Source: Notospermus geniculatus (Eukaryota > Nemertea > Pilidiophora > Heteronemertea > Lineidae). From it: 64,000 nucleotides of DNA. Below the pieces are notes generated by a model. That model did not search any database. It saw nothing but the letters and a program-made list of their open reading frames with translations, and was not told the origin of the DNA. Shown piece after piece: positions 24,501-33,430 of the stretch (the first letter of the stretch is position 1; every line of letters starts with the position of its first letter). The DNA lies in contig NMRB01001193.1 in the NCBI GenBank assembly GCA_002633025.1, positions 4,967-68,966 of the forward strand, read 5' to 3'. The translations under genes and the position numbers were made by a program.

Positions 24501-27500
24501 ATCGTTTATTGAGGGATTTATGGTTAAGCACTTGTTTTCGAGGAATAGAGGGAAAGAAACTGATGGATGTTTAACATTGGACATTGAACATATCAGCTGG
24601 TTGCCCTGGTGTGTCCCAACCCTATGAAAACAAGTAGTAGGTAGGAAATGGCAGAGAAGACTTGGAGCTAGGATCTGGAGCCAAAGTCGACTGCATAGAA
24701 AGTCCGATAGTGCTATTGGCGTCTATCGGTAGTTAGTTATAACACATTTTCCCATTAACTAAACCGCCGATAGGCACCGAAAGCACTATCGGATTTTCTG
24801 TGCAGTCGGCCCAAGTCTTATGTTGATTCGGTGTGCTTCCAGTGTTAAGGCCAGGGTTATTATATTCTTTGGTTTACGGGCACAAAGTTTCTGAGCCCAG
24901 GTACGGAGGACGGAATAAAAATAAAAAAAAACTTAGGTTAAGTTCACTTTTTTCATTTTCAGCTTTAGAATGACAAGTTAGACAAATCGGAGGAAATAAA
25001 AAACCAAATAAATTCTTTATAAATGCCTCTTTTCTGCTTCTTTCCGTCCTTGTTGCTGGGAAATAGTGTTGGTTTTATTTATTTTTAGCTGTCCTGACTG
25101 CTAATCCAAGGTCGGCGAGAATAAAAATGACTCCATTTATTCGTTTTTTTCTTAGAAGACCTCATTTGAACTTCGGAGGCAATAAAAGAAACTGATTTTC
25201 CCAATTTTATTTTTTTTNNNNNNNNNNNNNNNNNNNNNNNNNNNNNNNNNNNNNNNNNNNNNNNNNNNNNNNNNNNNNNNNNNNNNNNNNNNNNNNNNNN
25301 NNNNNNNNNNNNNNNNNNNNNNNNNNNNNNNNNNNNNNNNNNNNNNNNNNNNNNNNNNNNNNNNNNNNNNNNNNNNNNNNNNNNNNNNNNNNNNNNNNNN
25401 NNNNNNNNNNNNNNNNNNNNNNNNNNNNNNNNNNNNNNNNNNNNNNNNNNNNNNNNNNNNNNNNNNNNNNNNNNNNNNNNNNNNNNNNNNNNNNNNNNNN
25501 NNNNNNNNNNNNNNNNNNNNNNNNNNNNNNNNNNNNNNNNNNNNNNNNNNNNNNNNNNNNNNNNNNNNNNNNNNNNNNNNNNNNNNNNNNNNNNNNNNNN
25601 NNNNNNNNNNNNNNNNNNNNNNNNNNNNNNNNNNNNNNNNNNNNNNNNNNNNNNNNNNNNNNNNNNNNNNNNNNNNNNNNNNNNNNNNNNNNNNNNNNNN
25701 NNNNNNNNNNNNNNNNNNNNNNNNNNNNNNNNNNNNNNNNNNNNNNNNNNNNNNNNNNNNNNNTCGTCTCCAAATTTTACAAATTTTCGACCCCAGGCGG
25801 GGTCTTCCTCAGGCACTTTCTAGTAGAGATCCCAGAAGTGAATGCCACTTCTGGGATCTCTACTAGAAAGTGCCTGAGGAAGACCCTGGTTGGGGTCGAA
25901 AATTTGTGAAATTCAGAGACAAATTTATGTTTACTATCTTAAATGATTTGTACTGCTTTACACTTTCAAATGATAAGGGGAATAAAAGAAGCAGACTGCC
26001 AAAGTGCTGCAGATCGGCACCTGTCACTTACAGGTTGCATGTTTGGTCCCCGGTTGACGAGCTCTTCTTGTGATAGAGAGAGGGACTCTATGGCAGTGCA
26101 GATTTCTCTGGGAACCCAAGTTGCTGTATCTCATACTCAACCTCTTTCTTTATTACGTACATGTTGCGGTATACAAAACACATTGGTCAGTGTTTCTGCC
26201 AGGAATTTTTTAAGGGGGGGGGGACAAAGAGAAAATTTGACAGAATTCTTGGTCAAAAACACAAATTTTGACTAACTTTGACTTTTTAAGGAGGGGACAT
26301 ACCCCATCTACCCCCTCTGGTGGAAACACTGTAGGTCCTTTACATGGATTGAGGGACTAACGAGGGCCTACTTCAATACTTGCATTAACAGTACAGTCAT
26401 ACTGGATCACTCATACTGGATCACTGCACCTGTGAGCACATGTGTGTTAATTTGTTTCACTGATTGCACATGTAACAAATTCATGTGAAAGAACAGAAGA
26501 CCGGAGGTTTGTTTTTTCGAATAAATTGTAGTCTGTGTTAAATATGTTGTGATTTAATTGTTGTTATTCAGAACAAATTACCGGTAAAGGTTATACTCAG
26601 AAAAAAATTGAAGTAGTGTGCTCCTTCAACTTGGCATCCAGGATCGGAGTCGGTAGTGGAAAACCTCGGCAAATTTTTACATCTTTTCGAAATTTCCCGG
26701 TCAATTTTAAAGATTTTCCACAAAATAGAGGGGGCACGGGTCGGGTGTGCCCCCCTTGGATCCGCGCCTGCTATTGGTACCTTGGCTCATACTTCCCGCA
26801 TTTATAGGAGTCGTAGGCCATCATTTTGAATTTTCTGCCTTTTCAGGTAAATTATTCAAATCTAGTGACCTGCCATTAGTGGTCGAGTTCTTTTTATTGT
26901 TTTATAAAGATAAGCCAATCGATTGGCTGCTGGATCATCTTCTTTATGTAAAGACGTGTAATCCCGAGAAAGATACGGTAAGTCTGCAGACCGTTTTGCA
27001 GCAAAGTCACTGACATGAAATCTTTGATTCAGGAAAATATTCACATGTAGCATCTCTGACATATTTACAGTCGATTTTATACGTCTTTTTCTTGCGAACT
27101 CCAGATCTTTTGTAATAAACTGTCCATTTCCATTTCTGAATACAGCAACACTGTGAGAGAATGAAGAATGACATACGTATCCGATACAAACCATCTTTAT
27201 TCCAACACATTGGCGTCAAGTCATCCCTGAAGGGCAAAGTCCAAAAGTTAAAGGTCAGTTTTCGGTGAAATGACGGGCTAAATGGTAAAACTTTAAACAT
27301 TTTCTATTTCAAAAGTGCTGGCGATTGATGCCTTATGCATGGGTCCGTGGATTCGAGTCCTGTAGGAAGCTATGTCTTTCACCTTAGAAAAGCCCGTTAT
27401 TATTTCATGTCCTATTTTAAAAGAAAATAGCCATAGATTCTTTCTAAGCTGCACTACTCACAACACCTATTCAAGCTGTGTTCCGTAGTAAGTACAGGTA

Positions 27501-30340
27501 CTCTTCACATGCATACATTGAAGAGATGTCATTCAAGGTTTTACTGAACATGGTTTAAAAACTACAAAGTAGGGAGGTTTAGAAATCAAACGATAAACGT
27601 GAACTTTACGACAACGTTATTTTTCATACTATACATTAACAGATTTTACAATGCATTTTCAATAGAAAAATAACATTGTCATTAACATTTACATTTGTTT
27701 GATTTCTAAACCTCCCTAGTGTGAACAGAGGGACAGTATAAAGTCTACTTTTCTGTGGTAGTATGCCTCCTTATGTTGTTGCATTCCCATCCTTTTTCAG
27801 GATCGGTACTTTGGGAAGCCAGCCCTCCATCGAGCCCATAACAACCCGAATGCTGATGTGTCAACAACACTGAAGATTTATCAGAAGTATTCGATCGATA
27901 GGGCGTATCGTGGGGAGACATTTTTTTGGGCACTTATACCACATCCTGGGGATACAGTCAACCTCAAATTCCAGCCTGCGATAGAAATTGAAAAGTAAGG
28001 TCATGTATAAAACATTCAACACACTGTTACTCAGGGTTCTCAAGTGCTCAAAATTGGGTGTGTGGGGAAAATGGGTGTGTGGCAAAATGGGGATACACCA
28101 GATTATGGTGCTTTAAAGCACCGAGGTATTGCCACTTTCTGTCGACAGCCGGCACCCTTTCTCCAATACCGTAGTTAAGACTTTCGCCCCAGTGGTGGAG
28201 AATGTATGATTACACTGCAATGCACGTAGTAGCATGCGTAGTTTACCAAGTCGTCAATAGAGGTCTCCCTTAACGCGGGTAGGTGGATTGGGAACCAATA
28301 CTGTGGTCCTTTAAGCTGTGTATTCTGATCTCACACACAGGTCTGCCTTTAAAAATTAAAGATTTCATGTCGAAATTGAAAGATTTACCACAAATGAGTG
28401 GGGGAGGGGGTGCTGTTCAGTATTCTAATCCGTGCCTGAAGTCCCACTATAGACATGATAGATCCATGCAAAAAGTAGGGAACAACGTTTACGAGAATTT
28501 GACCACACATGCCCGTTTTAACTCATTGCTGTCACCAGGTCCCTGGTCACTCCCACTAATTAAACACACCTGTGGATAGCTTAGAACCTTGGGATCATGA
28601 CGGTCATTAAAACTTGGGAATCTATAACTGCTCAACGGAATACTCGCTTTGGAAATCTAAAAGTTTGACCTGAAAAGGTTTACGAAACACACGTGGGACG
28701 TCAATGACGTCGTCGACGTACAGGAGAAAGCATGGGTGCTGGCCTCGTCAACACTGACGTGACGCTGTGCGCCGTGTGCGTTTGGCCTGGAGACGTTGTT
28801 CCCAGTCAACTGCAACGATCTATAGCCGTGTCATGGGACATAAAAATCCATAAGCAGTGTTGATTATTCATTTCCTTTCAGATTTGACTTCAAAAGTGGC
28901 AACAGGGAGCACCCAGGTGATCAATTCTACAACACAACTGTTGAGATTATGCCTCAGGCAAATGTAGAAAAGGACTCAGGAGTTCTCAACAATGCTGATA
29001 ACCTGCAGGACTACTCACGGACAAGTGACGGGTTTCTTATCGTTGGCAACTTTACCGATGGGATAGCATACGGGGTTCTGCCGCAGAAGATAGGCCTAGT
29101 GAGCGAGTTACGACTGCACGTTCAAAGCGAAAGCCAGTCTTGGGTGATTCTGAGCGAGGTGAGTTGAGAATGAGACTGTTGGCCTTAAAGTATAAAGGGG
29201 GGTTTACACGGTTCAACATGTTGAACGCTGTTGAACGTCAAAAGACATCAAAAATTGTTGAACGTTGTTGAAAGCTGTTGAACCGTCTAAACCCCCTTTC
29301 AACACGTTTCAACAGGTCTTTCAACAGCTTTCAACAAGTTTCAAAAATAGGAACATGTTCCTATTTCTGAAAACCTGTTGAACACTGTTGAAAGGCCGTG
29401 TTGAATGGTGTTGAAATGGGGTTTACACAGTTCAACAGGTTTCAACAACGTTCAACAGCGTTCAACATTCAACAGCTTTCAACAGATGTTGAACCGTGTA
29501 AACCCCCCTTAACTCGCCCTAACTTCAACATAGGCAAAGTGCCAAGCTTGGAAATGTGCACAAGTCAGTGGTAAATAATCCATGTTGCAGTTACCTGTTA
29601 GGGTCCTTTGAACAGCCTATAGCAAACACCCCAAGGTTGTGCTCAGTCAACTATTGTATTTGTGGTTTAATCATTGTGTTTACTTCATGGTGTCTGTTGC
29701 ACAGGCCTGGCACTTTGCCCATATTGAAGTAGGGTGAATTATACTTTACAACGGTAGTGGTAGTTCTGTAGGTTTCTCATTAACTTAAAGCGAATCGATA
29801 GCGGATTTTGTTTACATTTGGCTGGTGTTTGTAAACACAAAATTTAGCCAATCAAAATGCACGAAAAGTTCTTTGTTGACATTCTGGAGAAGTTTGTTTA
29901 CATTTTTTCCTGGAAATTCGTCCCCTTTCAAATTCTATTTCTAAATCAAATTTTTTCGCTGTCGATTCGCTTTAAGCAATTTCGACAGGTGGTCGAATTG
30001 TGAAATAAACTTACTTGGGTGTGTAAATGTTCCCATGTGGATAAAACCACATGTGCACGTGTCTTGAACGCGCTTGTCACTTCGCGACTTGATTTCCAGG
30101 GGGGACTGCTAATGGGCCTGCCAAACATCATAGCACTCCATGGTTCTTTTAATATCACTTATGTACAATGCTCAGAAAATGTTTTATATACATTATTGTA
30201 GCATTTTAATCTAATAAATTATCATTATTATTATTATTATTATTATTATGTGTTTGATTATACAATTTTTCATTTTTCAGATTTACATAAAACCACGCGT
30301 GAAATCGACATCATTTTTCTTTCCACGAAAAAACAGATAG
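9452..30340 (+). CDS. MGAT4: Alpha-1,3-mannosyl-glycoprotein 4-beta-GlcNAc-transferase (MGAT4A/B type), one exon missing
   Basis: Golgi type II membrane enzyme that adds beta-1,4 GlcNAc to the alpha-1,3 arm of N-glycans, creating the tri-antennary branch. Exons: 9452-9569, 12652-12820, 13560-13732, 14409-14542, 19341-19390, 21794-21907, 22606-22681, [missing], 26847-26977, 27146-27253, 27801-27994, 28882-29158, 30281-30340. All are GT/AG and phases fit. Domains in order: short cytosolic tail, one membrane segment ([20 protein letters not shown]), a coiled-coil stem rich in Glu/Leu, the GT54 catalytic domain ([63 protein letters not shown]), and a C-terminal domain ([13 protein letters not shown]) found in MGAT4A/B. 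The exon that should hold LEDD and EWMILEF is absent. Whether A or B ortholog cannot be decided. Confidence 0.95.
10579..11121. mobile_element. Long foldback element, arms about 200 bp
   Basis: TACTCTCTTTTACACATTAA at the left recurs as its reverse complement at the right, and similarity continues inward for about 200 bp (CAGGTCATGTGGATAAATTC and its complement). The centre contains a second inverted pair around TGACATTTTCAGGTTC-like words (TCATTTTCAGGTTCGTTT versus AACCTGAAAATGA). No transposase frame is visible. It lies in MGAT4 intron 1. Confidence 0.85.
11607..11779. mobile_element. AATAGGAGC MITE, copy 1
   Basis: A 173-bp element with 16-bp terminal inverted repeats (AATAGGAGCAGTCAGC and GCTGACAGCTCCTATT). 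Two more copies are at 33246-33411 and 47237-47412, all sharing GATGGCAGCA, TCTAGCGGAC or TCTTAGCGGAC, GGGTCCGCTA and TTGAATTGGGCC. Confidence 0.9.
13234..13467. mobile_element. TTAAGG...CACGGTATTG MITE, diverged copy
   Basis: Shares GCCGGCTGTCGAC-like and GTGGCAATAC words and overall size with the copies at 28111-28315, 30665-30894 and 31635-31856. This copy is the most diverged and ends immediately before exon 3 of MGAT4. Confidence 0.6.
14610..14623. other. 14-base N run
   Basis: Sequencing gap in the intron after MGAT4 exon 14409-14542. No exon appears to be affected. Confidence 0.95.
14827..15127. mobile_element. TIR element with CGTAGT-rich interior
   Basis: TTAACACGTTGACT at the left and its complement (CAGTCAACGTGTTAA) at the right bound about 300 bp. 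The interior carries repeats of TACGAGTATACTCGTAGT and its variants, themselves palindromic. Confidence 0.75.
15180..15252. repeat. Small palindrome
   Basis: CACCATGGAAGTATTAATA and ATATCGGTACTTCCATGGTG form a hairpin with a short loop, near CGCCTACA and its near complement further out. It is probably a MITE remnant. Confidence 0.6.
15364..15706. mobile_element. TIR element, ACACACAATTT ends
   Basis: TTAGGCCTAGAAAAATAAATT at the left corresponds to AATTTTTTTTTCTAGGCCT at the right, followed inward by GTGTGTTTCTGGTCAT and ATGACCGGAAACACAC. The interior holds GGGTCGG words on both sides. Organisation parallels the element at 18501-18886. Confidence 0.8.
16165..16307. mobile_element. GTTTCCGCCAG element, copy 1
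   Basis: AGGGTTTCTGCCAG at the left and CTGGCGGAAACACT at the right are inverted ends; the inner words GAGGGTATGC and GCATACCC also pair. Relatives are at 22221-22554, 26188-26330 and 40851-41149. Confidence 0.8.
16673..16866. mobile_element. TGTGTGGCGGTCTAGG element, empty copy
   Basis: GTGCGGTGGTCTAGGAAAAC at the left and TTTTTCTAGACTGCCTCACA at the right are inverted ends of a roughly 190-bp element. The copy at 41371-41812 is larger because a SINE has inserted inside it, so this one shows the state without that insertion. Confidence 0.8.
16870..18490. other. MGAT4 intron segment without recognised content
   Basis: Part of the 4.8-kb intron between exons 14409-14542 and 19341-19390. I see no conserved exon, RNA gene or clear repeat border here. 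Confidence 0.5.
18501..18886. mobile_element. TIR element with GGTGTGGTTCCGGTAAC ends
   Basis: TAAGGCCT followed by a poly-A tract and GGTGTGGTTCCGGTAAC at the left is mirrored by GTTACCGGAACCACACC, poly-T and AGGCCTAAG-type sequence at the right. CCGACCGACCC occurs just inside both ends. It is about 385 bp with no transposase frame. Confidence 0.85.
19070..19275. mobile_element. Foldback MITE with GCTCAGCAGATAG arms
   Basis: Outer ends AAGCCTGCCGCACACTG and CAGTGTGTGGCAGGCTT pair. Each arm itself contains GCTGAGCAAAAAGTCA and its complement, so the element is a nested hairpin in which each half can also fold on itself. It ends about 65 bp before MGAT4 exon 19341-19390. Confidence 0.9.
20359..20628. 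mobile_element. GTTACGCGTAAC MITE, copy 1
   Basis: Ends TACAGTACAGGTCACAATTG and its complement bound 270 bp whose interior is dominated by GTAAGTTACGCGTAACTTAC words on both strands. A second copy with the same ends is at 42775-43076, in the nicotinamidase gene. Confidence 0.92.
21028..21245. mobile_element. TTTCGCG-rich MITE
   Basis: Left end ACCGCATACACAAATATTT and right end AAATATTTGAGTATACGGT are imperfect inverted repeats. The interior includes TTTCGCGATTTTCGCGA. It resembles the element at 5495-5727 in composition. Confidence 0.65.
22150..22216 (-). repeat. tRNA-derived fragment
   Basis: On the minus strand GTGGAGCAGTGATTGAAC resembles a D arm or A box and GACGGGTTCAATCCCGGC a B box. 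The anticodon arm does not fold properly and the acceptor stem is poor, so I take it as a SINE remnant and not a working tRNA gene. Confidence 0.5.
22221..22554. mobile_element. GTTTCCGCCAG element, copy 2 (large form)
   Basis: AGTGTTTCCGCCAG at the left and CTGGCGGAAACCCT at the right. The interior (TTGTTACATTTCAAATGC, ATGCAGAAGGAAGACTAA, TTTTGGAGTGTAAAAA) is nearly identical to that of 40851-41149, so these two belong to one subfamily. Confidence 0.85.
22723..22838. mobile_element. Tigger/pogo-like MITE, copy 2, inverted and partial
   Basis: Begins CAGTGCACCCTCACTCTTAC after TA and carries ACGAACCTCGATTTTACG and GGCTCCCAAAATTTCATGA, the reverse complement of the right part of the copies at 3553 and 34838. 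It starts only about 40 bp after MGAT4 exon 22606-22681. Confidence 0.75.
22852..23044. repeat. 42-bp minisatellite, about 4.6 copies
   Basis: Direct repeats of a 42-bp unit (CCAAATTATCCAAGCTTGGG...), centred on the 10-bp palindrome CCAAGCTTGG. Copies differ at only one or two bases. Open frames on both strands across it are a consequence of the 42-bp period being divisible by three. Confidence 0.95.
23085..23085. other. Single-N assembly join in MGAT4 intron
   Basis: An isolated N about 400 bp after MGAT4 exon 22606-22681. The next conserved exon of the family is missing downstream of this point, so sequence could have been lost here or in the larger gap at 25218-25763. Confidence 0.7.
23771..23987. 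mobile_element. TIR element, AACTCTTTCAGCCCTA ends
   Basis: TTAACTCTTTCAGCCCTA and TAGGGCTGAAAGAGTTAA are perfect 18-bp inverted ends of a roughly 215-bp element. TTAA at both ends would suit a piggyBac-type target. Confidence 0.85.
24707..24815. mobile_element. Foldback MITE, CGATAGTGCT arms
   Basis: GTCGACTGCATAGAAAGTCC, CCGATAGTGCT and GCGTCTATCGG on the left pair with CCGATAGGCACC, AGCACTATCGGA and CTGTGCAGTCGGC on the right. Confidence 0.8.
25218..25763. other. 546-base N gap
   Basis: A run of Ns within the MGAT4 intron. Its position, between exons 22606-22681 and 26847-26977, makes it the most likely home of the missing exon carrying the LEDD metal-binding motif. The phases of the flanking exons require the missing exon to be one base more than a multiple of three, about 115 bp by analogy with the family. 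Confidence 0.85.
25774..25914. mobile_element. Near-perfect hairpin with TTTTCGACCCC arms
   Basis: ACAAATTTTCGACCCCAGGC at the left is mirrored at the right end; the arms continue through CTTCCTCAGGCACTTTCTAG to a tight centre at about 25842. Relatives carrying CGACCCCAACCGGGGTCTT are at 39615-39700, 41905-41975 and 43625-43725. Confidence 0.9.
26188..26330. mobile_element. GTTTCCGCCAG element, copy 3 (short form)
   Basis: CAGTGTTTCTGCCAGG at the left and CTGGTGGAAACACTG at the right, with G-run and C-run inner arms. It is a short version of the family at 16165, 22221 and 40851. Confidence 0.75.
26615..26772. mobile_element. GGCGCGGATCCAGG element, diverged copy
   Basis: The right end GTGCCCCCCTTGGATCCGCGCCTG matches the right ends at 36005-36032, 40270-40296 and 51990-52016. 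The left end (GGCATCCAGGATCGGAG) is decayed. It lies close upstream of MGAT4 exon 26847-26977. Confidence 0.6.
27315..27400 (+). repeat. tRNA-related SINE fragment
   Basis: GATTGATGCCTTATGCA followed by GGGTCCGTGGATTCGAGTCC and AGCTATGTCTTTCACC. The same run recurs at about 36058-36130. The G(A/G)TTCGANTCC core is a pol III B box. It lies in an MGAT4 intron. Confidence 0.65.
28111..28315. mobile_element. CTTTAAAGGACCAC MITE, copy 2
   Basis: Inverted ends CTTTAAAGCACCGAGGTATT and ACTGTGGTCCTTTAAG. The interior includes CTGTCGACAGCCGGC, CGTAGTAGCATGCGTAG and GACGACTTGG or its complement. Same family as 30665-30894. Confidence 0.85.
29194..29511. mobile_element. Foldback MITE built from GTTGAAC/GTTCAAC repeats
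   Basis: GGGGGGTTTACACGGTTCAAC at the left is mirrored by its complement at the right. The whole interior is made of GTTCAACA and TGTTGAAC words in both orientations, so almost any two parts can pair. It begins about 35 bp after MGAT4 exon 28882-29158. Confidence 0.9.
30216..30250. repeat. TTA microsatellite
   Basis: About eleven ATT/TTA units end a few bases before the start of the 882-bp duplicated block. Confidence 0.9.
30281..30340 (+). CDS. MGAT4: MGAT4 terminal exon, copy 1
   Basis: After the acceptor TTTTTCAG the frame set by exon 28882-29158 reads [19 protein letters not shown] and stops at TAG. The IYIK start continues the conserved ending WVILSE of the previous exon, matching the family's ...ILSEIxIK pattern. 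Confidence 0.85.
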   Translation: MYIKPRVKSTSFFFPRKNR

Positions 30341-30664
30341 CACCAAATGACTTCATCGGTCATGATGCAGGCAGCTGCTGCAGCACTTATGTGCTGATCA
30401 ACATATCAAGCATTTAAGTAAAGTTGAATAGCGACGATATTGATCATCAAAGGTCTATCCAGCCCTAACAGGGTTTCACCAGAACCGAATTTCAGGCTCC
30501 AGAAATCTTAGGAAATCACACTCAGCAAGCAAAGGTGTGAAGTCCCATGCCACGGGTGCGGCCTCTGGGATGGGGTCTTAGGCCTATCCGTCTACAATTT
30601 GAACCGTGGATTTCCTGGCATTTGGGTTAGCCCTTGGATTAATGTAGGCCTACAGCCACATTTC

Positions 30665-30894
30665 CTTTAAGGACCACAGTATTGCTTCCCAATCCTGCGT
30701 TACACCTACCCGTGTTAAGGGAGACCTCTATTGACGACTTGGTAAACCACGCATGCTACTACGTGCATTGCAGTGTAATCATACATTCTCCAACACTGGG
30801 GAGAAAGGCTTAACTACAGTATTGGAGAATGGTGTCGGTGCCGCCGGCTGTCGACAGAAAGTGGCAATACCGTGGTCCTTTAAGTGTAGAATGG
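30665..30894. mobile_element. CTTTAAAGGACCAC MITE, copy 3
   Basis: Ends CTTTAAGGACCACAGTATTG and CAATACCGTGGTCCTTTAAG are inverted repeats. It lies downstream of the MGAT4 stop codon, in the probable 3' UTR or flank, and was duplicated with the terminal exon. Confidence 0.9.
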
Positions 30895-31254
30895 GTGCCA
30901 CTCTTAACTCATTTTAGGTGGCAGATTCTGTTCCCTTGGCAATGGGCCAATACATGTACTGGTACATGTATTTGCCTGTACTAGAAGGTACAATGGTATA
31001 CATTGTACCTTCTAGTATATGTAAATATTGGTTCATTGACTTTAATACTGTTCAAATCACAGGTGCAGTTTATGGTATAGGTAAATAATACAACATGTGT
31101 TGCAAAAAAAATGAGTCCCATATGGTAATCTATCATAGATTGTGTCACCCAGACCCGCTGCATTCAGAATGAGGCTAATGCATTATCCATTTGAAACATA
31201 CGCACGAGATACCAAGGTATTTTAGAATTAATTATACAATTTTTCATTTTTCAG

Positions 31255-31314
31255 ATTTACATAAAGCCACGCGTGAAATCAACATCATTTTTCTTTCCAC
31301 GGAAAAACAGATAG
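31255..31314 (+). CDS. MGAT4: MGAT4 terminal exon, copy 2 (duplicate)
   Basis: An intact second copy of the last exon with an equally good acceptor. It differs from copy 1 at three third-codon positions (AAA/AAG, TCG/TCA, CGA/CGG) and encodes exactly the same 19 residues and TAG. Either copy could be spliced to exon 28882-29158 without changing the protein; only the 3' UTR would differ. Confidence 0.75.
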   Translation: MYIKPRVKSTSFFFPRKNR

Positions 31315-31634
31315 CACCGAATGACTTCATCGGTCATGATGCAGGCAGCTGCTGCAGCACTTATGTGCTGATCAACATATCAAGCATTTAAGTAAAGTTG
31401 AATAGCGACGATATTGATCATCAAAGGCCTATCCAGCCCCAACAGGGTTTCACCAGAACCGAATTTCAGGCTCCAGAAATCTTAGGAAATCGCACTCAAC
31501 AAGCAAAGGTGTGAAGTCCCATGCCACGGGTGCGGCCTCGGATGGGGTCTTAGGCCTATCCGTCTACAATTTGAACCGTGGATTTCCTGGCATTTGGGTT
31601 AGCCCTTGGATTAATGTAGGCCTACAGCCACATT

Positions 31635-31856
31635 TCCTTTAAGGACCACAGTATTGCTTCCCAATCCTGCGTTACACCTACCCGCGTTAAGGGAGACCTC
31701 TATTGACGACTTGGTAAACCACGCATGCTACTACGTGCATTGCAGTGTAATCATGCATTCTCCAACACTGGGGAGAAAGGCTTAACTACAGTATTGGAGA
31801 ATGGTGTCGGTGGCGCCGGCTGTCGACAGAAAGTGGCAATACCGTGGTCCTTTAAG
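31635..31856. mobile_element. CTTTAAAGGACCAC MITE, copy 4
   Basis: This is the duplicate of copy 3, carried along in the exon duplication. It is not an independent insertion. Confidence 0.9.
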
Positions 31857-32098
31857 TGTAGAATGGGTGCTACTCTTAACTCATTTTAGGTGGCAGATTC
31901 TGTTCCCTTGGCAATGGGCCAATACATGTACCGGTACATGTATTTGCCTGTACTAGTACCATTGTACCTTCTAGTACATGTAAATATTGGTTCATTGACT
32001 TTCAACACTGTTCAAATCACAGGTGCAGTTTATGGTATAGGTAAATAATACAACATGTGTTGCAAAAAAAATGAGTCCCATATGGTAATCTATCATAG

Positions 32099-33245
32099 AG
32101 TATCTCTCTATTTCAGTATATAAAACAATATATATTTGTTTCTATGGTGCCCGCTGTTTGATTGAAATTATTGTTCTCATGAATTGGTGCTGCAGGATAT
32201 CATGTCCAGGTTTCATGGTGTAGTGAAACTGATATCCATGTTCGATTATTCTGCCCTCAGTCAGGGAGTGGTCTTTGTCCGTCTGTCCGTGCTGCATTCA
32301 GTGTATCATCTAACAGGCTGGGTTAAGGGAATTAGTTGTGGCAGTCAGAAATGACATTAAGATTAATAATTACAAATTTTGTACTTTAGTGGATCACATC
32401 CCTTGATAAGCCTACATTTGCATTGACCGTGTTCTAAATGTTATTCAAATGCAGTGAAGCCGCAGCAGTTGTGCAAATATGCTCTTTAAAGGGCCTCTAG
32501 AGGCAGCTCACTATTAGGCTACAAACAGTACTGCCAGTATACAACAGGTGGCGCTAGTGACCATGAACTCGTGTATTCTGGGTCAAATGTTGACATTGAT
32601 GAAATTTTACTTTAAAAATGATGCCAAGTTGTATCCTCATGCCACCAATTCTGTGATAGTAACCATATCAATATGCACTAAAATGATGCCGCTAGAGGCC
32701 CTTTAATAGGCAGTAAAACATGAGTACTGTAATTAGATTCAAGATGATGGCGTTTGATTCTGTATTCAGACACCTTGACTGCCAGGACCAGGTCCCTTTA
32801 ACTAAATCTAAATCCTATCTTACGGTAGAATGCACATTTACTTCTCAAATCAATGAAAAAGGTACAAGTTGTGCTACGCGTATGACCAATATGCCTTGAG
32901 CAATACACTGATTTGTATTCTTGTTTAGATAGACATTACTCGAAAGAGTACAAATTCTCATAAGCTGTTTGGTCAATAACTGCATTGATGAGATATCAAG
33001 CTATTTGTGAAGGTGACATGTCCTGCACATTATGTTGTACAATGTACATGTAAATTAATTATTCTATTTTACCTCATTTTAATTTCAGTTTTTAGTCTAC
33101 ATGTAACTGAACTCATTGAGGTTTTGCTATGTGCTTTTGATTCTATATAATCTATCCATTTGGTGCTCATCCATTGCGAGAAATACTGTGGAACCTCCCT
33201 AATATGGACACCTTTGGAACTTTGACAAATGCAGTCCTTACTGGT
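32099..33245. other. Intergenic stretch without recognised gene
   Basis: No conserved exon seen. A pair of related sequences around 32489 and 32690 (AAAGGGCCTCTAGAGGCAG, and CGCTAGAGGCCCTTTAA) are inverted and probably bound a roughly 220-bp MITE. Confidence 0.5.
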
Positions 33246-33411
33246 AATAGGAGCAGTCAGCAGTGCGTATTGCCAAAAGATGGCAGCAAAGTTCTAGCGG
33301 ACACAGGAAAATCTACGTGATTGGCGCTTGATGAAGAATGAATGGGTCCGTTATATGCATTGAATTGGGCCGTAGTGACACCTATTGGTCAACTAACTGA
33401 CAGCTCCTATT
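33246..33411. mobile_element. AATAGGAGC MITE, copy 2
   Basis: Same ends and length class as 11607-11779 and 47237-47412. The sequence beyond its right end runs directly into the SINE at 33431. Confidence 0.88.
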
Positions 33412-33430
33412 CACAGAGGTCCTGATTCTT

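Larger units (their letters stand above)
30257..32098. repeat. Tandem duplication of MGAT4 terminal exon
   Basis: Copy 1 is 30257-31138 and copy 2 is 31231-32098, offset 974 bp, with 92 bp between them. Both begin ATTATACAATTTTTCATTTT and end at GGTAATCTATCATAG. Identity is very high, with scattered substitutions and a few small indels. Each copy carries the last MGAT4 exon with its acceptor, plus a MITE of the CTTTAAAGGACCAC family. Confidence 0.97.

Noticed and set aside
25085-25816. A 243-codon minus-strand open frame
   Set aside because: Most of it is the N gap; there is no sequence to support coding.
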